Origin: Verrucomicrobiota bacterium
GTDB taxonomy: Bacteria > Verrucomicrobiota > Verrucomicrobiia > Chthoniobacterales > Terrimicrobiaceae
Length of the DNA stretch: 64,000 nt
Direction: 5' to 3'
NCBI GenBank assembly: GCA_017305195.1
Contig: JAFKMU010000036.1
Coordinates: 124,001-188,000 of the forward strand
Made by a program: the position numbers and the translations under genes. This document shows positions 29,701-36,907 of the stretch, one piece after another; the stretch's first letter is position 1; every line of letters starts with the position of its first letter. A model generated the notes under the pieces. The model was not told where the DNA came from and did not search any database. It was given only the letters and a program-made list of their open reading frames with translations.

Positions 29701-30652
29701 GGCCGACGGGCGTCCCGCCGTGGAGTTGATTCTTCACAACAACAACGCCAAACCGGAGGAGGTGGCCTGGAATCTTGCCATGATCCAACAGGTCTCTCCC
29801 AAGGCCGGGCTGTATTCTCTCACCGAGGCTGCGCCGCCCGGCGCTTACTTTGGCGACGCGACGGAAGGCCGTGCGACCATTGCTGCACACGGGGAAACCC
29901 GCGTCCGTGTGCCGATCGAAGGTGTGGACCCGGTGACATCGTACAAGCTGCGGGCGACGATTACCGATCAATCCGGACGCGCCTTGACGGTGGATCGTTT
30001 TGTCGGCGGATTTGTCACCGTCCCCAAGGTAAAGACGCCTGTCGTCCTCGATGGAAAGCTGGACGAGGGAGACTGGCAGCGCTCCGCGGTTCAGAGGATC
30101 GATCGAGCGGAACAGTTTCGCCATCTCCTCCCTTCGAGCAAATGGACCGGACCGGAAGACCTTTCGGGCGAACTCCGGTTCCTCTGGGACGATCAATACC
30201 TCTACATCGGCTTGACGACGCAGGATGATGTCTTCCGCAATGAGTCTGCCGATGAGATGATCTGGGCGGGCGATGGCATCCAGCTGCTGATCGATCCGGC
30301 CCGGAGCAGCAGCGAGAAGGGCGGGAAATATGATTATGCCCTGGGCAAGAATCCCAGGGGCGCGGTCGCATGGTGCTACCTTACCGCCGATGGCAAGGCT
30401 CCGGCGGGCGAGGTAAAGGAGATCAAAATCGTCGCGGTACCGTCCGGCAAGGGGGCCGGAGGCATGAACTATGAGATCGCCATCCCTTGGTCCCGGCTCC
30501 TTCCTTTCCATCCGGCGGTGGGGGCAGATCTGGGCATGGCGGTGATCATGAACGAAGACGATCAACCCAAGCGGGACGGTTTCATGACCTGGTTTGGCGA
30601 CATCCAGAGCAAGGAAGTCGATCCCGTCGGAGATTTGATTCTGACGGACTAA
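26798..30652 (+). CDS. Large modular secreted glycoside hydrolase with CBM9-like C-terminus
   Basis: The 1284-residue protein has a signal peptide (hydrophobic core about 20-40, ending FSAFAAD). Two N-terminal beta-sandwich regions follow (about 45-230 and 230-390; one ends FSDLRAEV, as in carbohydrate-binding-like domains). A clan-A type TIM barrel occupies about 500-780. FVVTLGNEPQQTG gives an NE pair near residue 609 and IWATEMGLN a likely nucleophile near 698, resembling GH39 and related families. After beta domains, residues from about 1080 to the end (TPVVLDGKLDEGDWQRSA ... GDGIQLLIDPARS) match the pattern of CBM9/DOMON-type carbohydrate-binding modules. It is transcribed alone, facing away from the symporter. 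The exact GH family and the number of CBMs need profile searches. Confidence 0.7.
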   Translation: MEMLQNRECQRPLPMMAIFSRSLWLGGLSLVCCAVFSAFAADTKSAPIEVRLDDFAHGGLDWIFSKGNEFPGAKGELVLAEGGGEGGGSALKLSVDLSGGGKYVGLGKMLPTWDLRDTLMLRMKIKTADIRNLTFRLTDASNQTHQTKNIPLQADGQWHDYEFPIGKLSGGEHWGGANDGKWHGPAKQVFLSITEHALPESRKGEILFSDLRAEVLPVGDLPAVSYLSESFDSSLPDGWVSKGDVAISRDDKFGGEASVVLRRDREHFDAETSLTSPGIPVRDGRAEFAGAFKSDLESPDASFNASIEIVALDGAGNALDTVKLASISGKSNWTPVRKPLSFPLGTMAAQLRVQLNKAVGSFRGDEISLSAPEIKFAPRNPVRRVLIKSNEVGNMLFPGQPASFDVTVQSAKPLDEAHQKIVAWITDYWGAEQSAPKTYALEGAARDKDLYQSKVVIDLSDFKPEVGKYYELRTLMDSGVGDPVKESSAFVFLPEAAAKKYTWKEIPFSSRNWDNRLPPYITLSDRIGIRLAGVWGGWKAEPPYKPSAPKLELVKQLGMTMLTRTPIVAVEHHREGYEKYTDDVLRAGMAEFFDKFGKDNEFVVTLGNEPQQTGPTVERNVALYKLMYDEVKKLSPQTFVVGTSVGPAEEYFKLGFQKYSDAVDFHTYEDSKGLRDIFAKYQELFAKYGGKQPIWATEMGLNAQGLSRRVVASELIKKFSWFFSFGGENGSWFGVCFPDRDGRLRGSSEDAFNLFDGLFGNYSPRLDAVAYYNMVNGICIKKFADHREYEDGLQSFLFLDKDGENLQILWKDHGARDIRLPLNAEGPVKLTRIDGTSATLQVSGKGIDLRVGEDPILLSYKGAQKSLPEKLPAAEVRLLSAPEKIVRGETFSVSVEAPAEKGLALSLPPGWRATPLISKGGIFSSEITAPADTDARYVPIRFLQKSGDLDFVVPVQGQVSGEMMATVMADGRPAVELILHNNNAKPEEVAWNLAMIQQVSPKAGLYSLTEAAPPGAYFGDATEGRATIAAHGETRVRVPIEGVDPVTSYKLRATITDQSGRALTVDRFVGGFVTVPKVKTPVVLDGKLDEGDWQRSAVQRIDRAEQFRHLLPSSKWTGPEDLSGELRFLWDDQYLYIGLTTQDDVFRNESADEMIWAGDGIQLLIDPARSSSEKGGKYDYALGKNPRGAVAWCYLTADGKAPAGEVKEIKIVAVPSGKGAGGMNYEIAIPWSRLLPFHPAVGADLGMAVIMNEDDQPKRDGFMTWFGDIQSKEVDPVGDLILTD

Positions 30653-30676
30653 GTGTTGCTCCTTCCCGGCCAGGCC

Positions 30677-30707
30677 AGGCCTGCTTTTGCCTCATTAAGG
30701 CAGGCCT
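30677..30707 (+). terminator. Possible terminator after the large glycosidase
   Basis: AGGCCTGC and GCAGGCCT form an 8-bp stem around a 15-base loop that itself can fold (TGCCT/AGGCA), starting 24 bases after the stop. The nearest T-run (30724-30729) is about 17 bases beyond, so it is a weak intrinsic terminator. The rest of 30653-30938 shows no supported gene. Confidence 0.4.
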
Positions 30708-30938
30708 CACAGTGATGTCATGATTTTTTGGTCGGCGTGGAGCTGCGCTCTCCTGTCCACCAGTATTGGAACGAGCTTGAAAAGGTGCGGGTGAGCTTTG
30801 GCGCGTGGAAGGTGAATGCGATACCCAAGGCTGAGGTTGCCTTTGCCCAGATCCTGTTGTCGACGGAGAGTGTGGCATCTTTCTCTGTGTTTCGTCATGG
30901 CGGAACCTGTGTGTTTGGGGTTATTTTCTCGCTCCCCG

Positions 30939-31907
30939 ATGAATATCCAGGAGTTTGCCAGGCGGGCGGAGGTATCGACAGCATCCGTTTCCCGCGCGTT
31001 CCACGAACCGGAAAAGCTCCGGGCTGACACGCGTGAGCATATCCTGGCTCTGGCCAGGGAGCTTGGCTACTACCCGAGCCCGAGCGGGCGGGCGCTCAAG
31101 CGTGGCCGGCATGATGTGATCGGTCTCGTCTGGCCGCTGGAGGTCGAGGGCGCGGAGGCTGTGTTTGCCCAGCGCATCCTGGCCGCGCTTTCCAAAAATC
31201 TCGTGGCCAATGACCTTGATCTCCTGGTCTGTCCCGTCGATCGCCGGGAGGAGGCGACGGTCGCCCATGCCAGCAGAACGCTGCAACGGTCGCGTTGCGA
31301 CGCCTGGATACTGCTGTATCCGCGCCATCACGATGTGCTCATCCCCGCCCTTATGGAATCTCGCAAGCCCGTGGTGTGCCTCATGGGGAAACTGTCGGGC
31401 GGGCCGGGCTGGAAAAGCGTGCAGTTGAACCAGGCGGGCTGGATCGCTGATGCGCTGCGGAGGTTCAAAGACAGTGGATGCAAGCGGGTGCTTTTCTTTG
31501 GCGGCCGTACGGAGGAGCCGGATCACGCGGAACGGCGCAGAGCCTTCGGAGAGCTGGCACCATCGTACTTTGGCGGGGGAGCGCCGGTTTTGTCCGGTTC
31601 GCCGACGCGGGATGAGTTTCGCGACGTGATGCGTGCGCACAAGATCGATGCCATCATCGGAAACGATGACCGGTCGGCCCTGGCGGCGATGGATTTTTGC
31701 CGCGAGCTCAAGCTCTCCGTTCCCGGGAAGGTGAAGGTGGTCGGTATCGATGATATCGCCGAGTCGGCTTTCTCTCATCCGCCCTTGAGCACCTATCGTC
31801 AGCCGCTGGATGAGATGGCGGCTTGCGCGGTGGATCTCGCGCTCGGGCAGAGAAAACACGCGCGCAGTTTTGAGGCGGCCTTTGTCCCCCGGGACACGCT
31901 GGTATGA
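30939..31907 (+). CDS. LacI-family regulator of the heptose-like operon
   Basis: ATG 30939 begins directly at the HTH (MNIQEFARRAEVSTASVSRAF), with the LacI hinge-helix segment ELGYYPSPSGRALKRG. A periplasmic-binding-protein-like sensor domain (about 60-320) follows, ending in the typical VKVVGIDDIAESAFSHPPLSTYRQP. The longer open frame back to 30816 has no LacI-like content. 322 residues, slightly short for the family. It is followed, after two adjacent dyads at 31928-31960, by the kinase/phosphatase operon, which it most likely represses. Confidence 0.92.
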   Translation: MNIQEFARRAEVSTASVSRAFHEPEKLRADTREHILALARELGYYPSPSGRALKRGRHDVIGLVWPLEVEGAEAVFAQRILAALSKNLVANDLDLLVCPVDRREEATVAHASRTLQRSRCDAWILLYPRHHDVLIPALMESRKPVVCLMGKLSGGPGWKSVQLNQAGWIADALRRFKDSGCKRVLFFGGRTEEPDHAERRRAFGELAPSYFGGGAPVLSGSPTRDEFRDVMRAHKIDAIIGNDDRSALAAMDFCRELKLSVPGKVKVVGIDDIAESAFSHPPLSTYRQPLDEMAACAVDLALGQRKHARSFEAAFVPRDTLV

Positions 31908-31927
31908 CGGAGTCTCGTTTTTCGTAG

Positions 31928-31947
31928 AAATGTAAAGCATTACATTT
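31928..31947 (+). promoter_or_regulatory. Dyad AAATGTAA-AGCA-TTACATTT, candidate LacI operator
   Basis: A perfect 8-bp inverted repeat with a 4-base spacer lies 20 bases after the LacI gene and 55 bases before the kinase start. Confidence 0.6.
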
Positions 31948-31960
31948 TCAGTTGACTGAA
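31947..31960 (+). promoter_or_regulatory. Second dyad TTCAGT-TG-ACTGAA abutting the first
   Basis: A perfect 6-bp inverted repeat around TG adjoins the preceding dyad, sharing one base. It covers the only upstream TTG start candidate (31952) of the next gene. Confidence 0.4.
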
Positions 31961-32002
31961 GCCTGTGTCTGGAGGATCGTGCTGGAGATTTTCCTTCACC
32001 TA

Positions 32003-33952
32003 ATGAGCGCGACGCCCCTTCAACCCTTTGACATCCTGGAGCGCACCGAGATCGCCTCCATCCTGGACAAACTCTCCATGGCCTCGGTCGCCGTCGTGGG
32101 AGATTTCTGCCTCGACGTGTACTGGACCATCGACCCTTCAGCCTCGGAGGATTCCGTGGAGACGGGGTTGAGGACTCAGCCCGTGCGGCAGCAACGGTAC
32201 TCCCCCGGAGGAGCAGGCAATGTCGTGGCCAACCTCGTCGCCCTCGGAGCGCATCGCATATACCCCGTTGGGATTCTGGGCGAGGACCCGTTTGGACGGG
32301 AGCTCCGCCGGTTGCTGGAGCATCCCAGTGTCGACCAGCGAGGGTTGATTTCCCAGGCGGAAAGCTGGGCGACGCATAGCTATGTGAAGCCGTATGTCGA
32401 CAGCAGGGAGCTCAACCGGATCGACCATGGGAATTTCAACCGGCTATCCGCCGAGACACGGCGTGAGTTTTTCGAGAGGCTGGAGGAGATCCTGGAAAAG
32501 GTCTCAGTCGTTCTGATCAATCATCAGGTGATCGGAAGTGTGCATGATGATGAGGCCTTCCGGAGCGCATTGAGAGAGATCATGGAGCGCCACCCGTCGG
32601 TGTGCTTCGTCGTGGATTCCCGGAAATATCATGAGGCCTATGCTTCGGCGGTTCATAAGCTGAACGAGGCGGAGGTCATGCGATCCTGCGGCATTTCTCT
32701 GGAGCCAGGAGACTCGGTGCCCGTGGAGGAGCTCGCCCAGCGTGCCGGGGAGCTTTATCAGCGATGGGGCTCGCCTTTGGTAGTCACCCGGGGTGATCGG
32801 GGATGCTTTGTCTTTTCCAGCGACGTGGTCTGGCAGATATTTGGCGTGCAGCTGCCGGGTCGCATCGACCCGGTGGGAGCGGGCGATACATTTGTCGCCA
32901 CGCTGGCCGCCATCCTCTCCTCCGGGGTCAATCTCGCGGCAGCCGCATTCGTCGCCAATGTGGCCGCGGCGGTGACGGCGCAAAAGCTGTTTCAGACCGG
33001 CACGGCGTCGCCGGGCGAGGTCCTCGCTCTCGGCGCGAATGCGGATTTTTCCTACCACCCGGAGCTGAGTGAATCGCCTCACCGCGCGCGCTATCTGGAT
33101 GGCACCGAGATCGAGGTCATCACGGAGCCCTCACCGGCGTTGAACATCCGGCACGCCATCTTTGACCACGACGGCACCATCTCGACCCTGCGCGAGGGTT
33201 GGGAGCAGATCATGGAGCCCATGATGATCAAGGCCGTGCTCGGCGAGCATTTCCACGATGCGGAGGAGGTCGTGTTTCATCGCGCGCAGCACCGGGTGAG
33301 GGAATTCATCGAGCGCACGACGGGCATTCAGACCATCGCCCAGATGCATGGGCTGGTGGATCTCATCCGCGAGTTTGGCATGGTGCCGGAGGAGGCGCTG
33401 CTGACGCCTGCGGAATACAAGGCTGTCTACAACACGGATCTGCAGGCCCTTGTCGATCGTCGCCTGGAAAAGCTCGACCGTGGTGAGCTTGAGATCAGCG
33501 ACTTTACCATCAAGGGCGCGGTAGCCTTCCTGCATGCTCTGAAGCAGGCCGGGGTGCGCCTTTATCTGGCGAGCGGCACGGACGAGGCAGATGTGAAGAT
33601 CGAGGCCGCACGTCTCGGATATGCCGACCTTTTCGATGGAGGCATCTATGGCTCTGTCGGCCAGATCACCAAGGACGCCAAGCGCATGGTCATCGAGCGC
33701 ATCCTGCGGGAGGTAGGCGGCGCCTTCGAGCAGCTCGTGGCCTTTGGAGATGGGCCAGTGGAGATTCGGGAAACGAACCGCCGGGGATCTTATGCCGTCG
33801 GCATCGCGAGCGACGAGAAGCGCCGCTTCGGCACGAACATCGACAAGCGTCCACGCCTCGTGCGGGCCGGAGCCCATGCGATCATCCCGGACTTTTCTCA
33901 ATGGCCTTCGCTCTGGTCCTTCCTGCGCCTGGGCAGCATCGGAGAACGCTAA
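32003..33952 (+). CDS. PfkB/HldE-like sugar kinase fused to HAD-family sugar phosphatase
   Basis: The 649-residue protein joins two enzymes. The N-terminal kinase (about 20-350) has VAVVGDFCLDVYW, SPGGAGNVVANLVALGA, VVTRGDRGCFVF and the catalytic anion-hole loop DPVGAGDTFVATLAAILSSG; this pattern is closest to the heptose kinase domain of HldE/RfaE. The C-terminal HAD domain (about 390-640) has motif I FDHDGTIS (nucleophile and acid/base Asp), motif II LASGTDE, motif III lysine in ITKDAKRM and motif IV FGDGPVEIRET. Chosen start ATG 32003; the open frame reaches TTG 31952 but that lies in an operator-like dyad. It overlaps the next gene by one base (TAATG). Together with the GmhA-like isomerase downstream it would give isomerase, kinase and phosphatase steps of a heptose-bisphosphate route. 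Substrate is inferred, not proven; another phosphosugar is possible. Confidence 0.8.
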   Translation: MSATPLQPFDILERTEIASILDKLSMASVAVVGDFCLDVYWTIDPSASEDSVETGLRTQPVRQQRYSPGGAGNVVANLVALGAHRIYPVGILGEDPFGRELRRLLEHPSVDQRGLISQAESWATHSYVKPYVDSRELNRIDHGNFNRLSAETRREFFERLEEILEKVSVVLINHQVIGSVHDDEAFRSALREIMERHPSVCFVVDSRKYHEAYASAVHKLNEAEVMRSCGISLEPGDSVPVEELAQRAGELYQRWGSPLVVTRGDRGCFVFSSDVVWQIFGVQLPGRIDPVGAGDTFVATLAAILSSGVNLAAAAFVANVAAAVTAQKLFQTGTASPGEVLALGANADFSYHPELSESPHRARYLDGTEIEVITEPSPALNIRHAIFDHDGTISTLREGWEQIMEPMMIKAVLGEHFHDAEEVVFHRAQHRVREFIERTTGIQTIAQMHGLVDLIREFGMVPEEALLTPAEYKAVYNTDLQALVDRRLEKLDRGELEISDFTIKGAVAFLHALKQAGVRLYLASGTDEADVKIEAARLGYADLFDGGIYGSVGQITKDAKRMVIERILREVGGAFEQLVAFGDGPVEIRETNRRGSYAVGIASDEKRRFGTNIDKRPRLVRAGAHAIIPDFSQWPSLWSFLRLGSIGER

Positions 33953-35061
33953 TGTCCCACCATCCTCAACTCGATCGCACCAGGCTGCGGGTGCGGCGGC
34001 TCGCCGAGCGCTACAACAAGGTGGCTATCGAATCCGACGCCGTCCATCCCGACACCCCGCCCCGGCCTCTCGATCCCGCGGCTGCGGAGTCACTGGCGGA
34101 ATGTGTGGAGAAAATCCGGGAGGCTCGTGCGGCCGGTCACCCTGTGATGCTGGCTTTCGGTGCGCATACGATCAAGAACGGTCTCGCCCCAGTACTCATT
34201 CAACTCATGGAGCAGGGGTGGGTGACTTTGCTGGCGACGAATGGAGCGGGTATCATCCACGACTGGGAGTTCTCCTTTCAGGGCCTGAGCAGTGAAGACG
34301 TGCGGGCCAATGTCGACCAGGGCCAGTTTGGCATCTGGGAGGAAACGGGTTTCAACCTGAACCTCGCTCTCGTTGTCGGCGCGTATGAAGGACTCGGGTA
34401 CGGCGAGTCCGTCGGCAAGATGATCGAGAGGGAGGGACTGGATATTCCATCAGAGAGCGAGTTGCTTGAGATCGTGAGCCACGTCGCTTCGGTAAACCCG
34501 GAACGCGCCGCAGCCGCCCTCGATCTGCTGGCCACGATCCGGCGCAACTCCATTGAGGCGGGATTCCTTGCGATTCCGCATCCGTTCAAGCAATACAGCG
34601 CCCAGGCTGCCGCCTATCGGCTTAACGTCCCCTTCACCGCTCATCCGATGATCGGCCACGACATCATCTACAATCATCCGGTCAACCACGGTGCGGCGAT
34701 CGGTCGGGCTGCGCTGCGCGACTTCCTGACCTTCGCCGCGCAGGTGCATGGGCTCGAGGGTGGTGTCTATCTTTCCGTCGGCTCCGCCGTGATGTCGCCG
34801 ATGATCTTTGAAAAGTCCCTCTCCATGTCGCAAAACCTGGAGCTCCAGGAGGGTCGCAAGATTACCCGGCATCACATGGTCATCGTCGATCTCGCGAGAA
34901 GCTCGTGGGATTGGAAAAGCGACGGCGAGCCGCCGATGGACAATCCCGCCTACTATCTGCGGTACTGCAAGACCTTCAGCCGCATGGGTGGGACCATGCG
35001 CTATGTGAGCGCGCACAACCGCGACTTCTTTCTCACCCTCGCCCAGGCTCTCGCCAAATAA
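33952..35061 (+). CDS. Deoxyhypusine-synthase-like protein of unknown function
   Basis: The 369-residue cytoplasmic protein begins at ATG 33952, overlapping the kinase stop by one base. The central part (GAHTIKNGLAPVLIQLME ... LLATNGAGIIHDWEF) resembles the nucleotide-binding strand-loop of deoxyhypusine-synthase-fold proteins, where an 'SGANLxHD' type loop occurs. The classical lysine active site was not located by eye. A conserved-looking His-rich segment near 220 (HPMIGHDIIYNHPVNHG) could bind metal or phosphate. Its position between the kinase/phosphatase and the isomerase argues for a role in the same sugar-phosphate route. The fold assignment is tentative; I cannot state a reaction. Confidence 0.55.
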   Translation: MSHHPQLDRTRLRVRRLAERYNKVAIESDAVHPDTPPRPLDPAAAESLAECVEKIREARAAGHPVMLAFGAHTIKNGLAPVLIQLMEQGWVTLLATNGAGIIHDWEFSFQGLSSEDVRANVDQGQFGIWEETGFNLNLALVVGAYEGLGYGESVGKMIEREGLDIPSESELLEIVSHVASVNPERAAAALDLLATIRRNSIEAGFLAIPHPFKQYSAQAAAYRLNVPFTAHPMIGHDIIYNHPVNHGAAIGRAALRDFLTFAAQVHGLEGGVYLSVGSAVMSPMIFEKSLSMSQNLELQEGRKITRHHMVIVDLARSSWDWKSDGEPPMDNPAYYLRYCKTFSRMGGTMRYVSAHNRDFFLTLAQALAK

Positions 35062-35063
35062 TA

Positions 35064-35684
35064 ATGTCTCAACACCTCGATTCGCTCCTCTCCCGATACC
35101 CCGCGCTCCAGCAATGCCGCACGGAAATCCAACAGGCCTACGATCTGCTCGAGAAGACCTTTCTCCGCGAGGGAAAACTGCTTCTCTGTGGAAATGGCGG
35201 CAGCGCGGCGGATGCCGACCACTGGGCGGGTGAACTGCTCAAGGGCTTTGGGCAGCTGCGTCCGCTCCCGCCGGAGATGCGACAGGGAATCCCCGACGAC
35301 ATGGCGGCGCGTCTGCAATGGGCCTTTCCCGTCATTCCGCTGACCGGGTTCCCCGCCCTGGCCACCGCATTCTCCAATGACGTGGAACCCGAGTTTGTCT
35401 TTGCCCAGCTCGTTCTCGCCCTCGGGCGGAAAGGGGATGTATTGACCGCTCTAAGCACCTCGGGAAACTCGCGAAATGTCTGCCGGGCCGCCCAGGTCGC
35501 GCGGGCGAGGGGACTCCCGGTGCTTGCCCTCACGGGAGAAAGCGGAGGCAGGCTGAAGGAACTGGCCGACGTCTGCATCTGCGTGCCTGCGACGAGCACG
35601 CCGCTCGTCCAGGAGTTTCACCTGCCGATCTATCATTGTCTCTGCTTGATGCTCGAGGATAGGTTTGCAGCCATCCATCAATGA
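35064..35684 (+). CDS. GmhA-like phosphoheptose isomerase (SIS domain)
   Basis: The 206-residue single SIS-domain protein starts at ATG 35064, 2 bases after the previous stop. It has CGNGGSAADADHWAGEL (the substrate-binding NGGSA loop with His and Glu as in GmhA), TAFSNDVEPEFVFAQLVLALG, LSTSGNSRNV, LALTGESGG and QEFHLPIYHCLCLMLE. In GmhA the glutamine and histidine of the last motif are catalytic or metal-binding. GmhA converts sedoheptulose 7-phosphate to glycero-manno-heptose 7-phosphate. A roughly 25-residue insertion (LPPEMRQGIPDDMAARLQW) separates the loop from the next strand and is longer than in GmhA, so the substrate may differ. It shares ATGA with the next gene. Confidence 0.85.
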   Translation: MSQHLDSLLSRYPALQQCRTEIQQAYDLLEKTFLREGKLLLCGNGGSAADADHWAGELLKGFGQLRPLPPEMRQGIPDDMAARLQWAFPVIPLTGFPALATAFSNDVEPEFVFAQLVLALGRKGDVLTALSTSGNSRNVCRAAQVARARGLPVLALTGESGGRLKELADVCICVPATSTPLVQEFHLPIYHCLCLMLEDRFAAIHQ

Positions 35685-36838
35685 AGCGAACCCTCCCTCA
35701 ACGCCGAAAGATAGACTCCCAGCCATCCTGGGTCCTCAGTAACGACTGCGTAAGCCTGGCTGTGACCGAACTCGGCGGCCACATGGCTCCCGTCACCTTT
35801 TGCCGGGACGGAGCGCGTCCCGTCCAGCCATACTACATCAGCCCGTGGCAAGGTGAGCGCCCTATCCCCATGCCCGCGACGATGGCGCCTCTGCGCGGCG
35901 ACTTCTTTTGTCTGCCTTTTGGCGCGAATTCGGAAGCCTGGCGCGGCGAGAACCATCCTCCGCACGGCGAAACCGCTGGGAATCGCTGGGAGCTGGAGGA
36001 TGCTGTTCGTGTCGAAGACACAACCAGCCTCCGTTTGCGCCTGGAGACGAAGGTGCGGCCGGGCGTGGTTCATCGCGAATTCACACTTCGCGACGGGCAC
36101 AATGCCGTCTATTGCCGCACGGTCATCGAGGGCTTTCGCGGGCGCACCCCCTTTGCCCACCATGCTGTCCTCGCGATGCCCCGGCAGGAGCGGGCCTTGC
36201 GCATCTTCACCAGCCCGTTCACGCTTGGCCGGACATATCCTCTTGCATTGGCTGATCCGTCGCAGGGCGAATATCAGTTTCTCGCCCGTGACACCGTCTT
36301 CCGTTCGCTGGCGCGGGTGTCCTCGATTTTTAAAGGCGAGCCCCCGGCGGATTATTCCGCATTTCCCGCGCGGCCCGGCTTTTGCGACCTCCTGCAGCAA
36401 TTCGAGCGGCCAGGCAAAGGCGGGCTCTCCTGGGTCGCGGCGATCAATACCGAGGAAAACTGGATGTGGTTCGCCATTAAGAATCCCGCAGTCATGCCCG
36501 GGCGGTTGTTTTGGGTGGAAAACAAAGGTCGCCACCAGCCTCCATGGAGCGGTCGCAACTGTTGCCTCGGCATCGAGGATGGATGCATGTACTTCGACCG
36601 GGGAGTCGCGGAATCCAGCCGCCCAAATCCGATAAGCCGCCGGGGCATCCCGACCAGCGTGAATCTGAGCGGCAAGGTTCCCTTTGAGGTGCGCTATATT
36701 CAGGGAGCGATCAATGTGCCGAAAGGCTTTGGCGATGTCGCAAAGGCGGCATTTTTGCCCGGAGAAGCGGTGTTCTCGTCCTCCACGGGAACTGCTGTGC
36801 GGTTCGCTCTCGACTCGGACTTTTTGGCCCTGCCCTGA
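35681..36838 (+). CDS. Aldose 1-epimerase-like (galactose-mutarotase fold) protein
   Basis: The 385-residue protein starts in an ATGA overlap with the SIS gene. It is predominantly beta. The segment LPFGANSEAWRGENHPPHGETAGNRWEL has the histidine arrangement typical of mutarotase-fold proteins (HPxHG...N.W), and a second histidine pair (PFAHHAVLAMP) follows near 165. No signal peptide. In aldose epimerases two histidines and a glutamate interconvert anomers. Here the presumed role is to supply or process the anomer used by the kinase. It is the last gene of the operon. Overall similarity is fold-level, so the reaction is inferred. Confidence 0.6.
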   Translation: MKRTLPQRRKIDSQPSWVLSNDCVSLAVTELGGHMAPVTFCRDGARPVQPYYISPWQGERPIPMPATMAPLRGDFFCLPFGANSEAWRGENHPPHGETAGNRWELEDAVRVEDTTSLRLRLETKVRPGVVHREFTLRDGHNAVYCRTVIEGFRGRTPFAHHAVLAMPRQERALRIFTSPFTLGRTYPLALADPSQGEYQFLARDTVFRSLARVSSIFKGEPPADYSAFPARPGFCDLLQQFERPGKGGLSWVAAINTEENWMWFAIKNPAVMPGRLFWVENKGRHQPPWSGRNCCLGIEDGCMYFDRGVAESSRPNPISRRGIPTSVNLSGKVPFEVRYIQGAINVPKGFGDVAKAAFLPGEAVFSSSTGTAVRFALDSDFLALP

Positions 36839-36907
36839 AAGCAGCTTGAGGAGATTCCGCTAAACCGGTGGAAGCGTCGAATTGGCAAACGTCGGCTCCA
36901 TCCTCGC

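Noticed and set aside
30728..31027. 99-codon open frame before the LacI gene
   Set aside because: Overlaps the real LacI start in another frame, no domain, weak start context.
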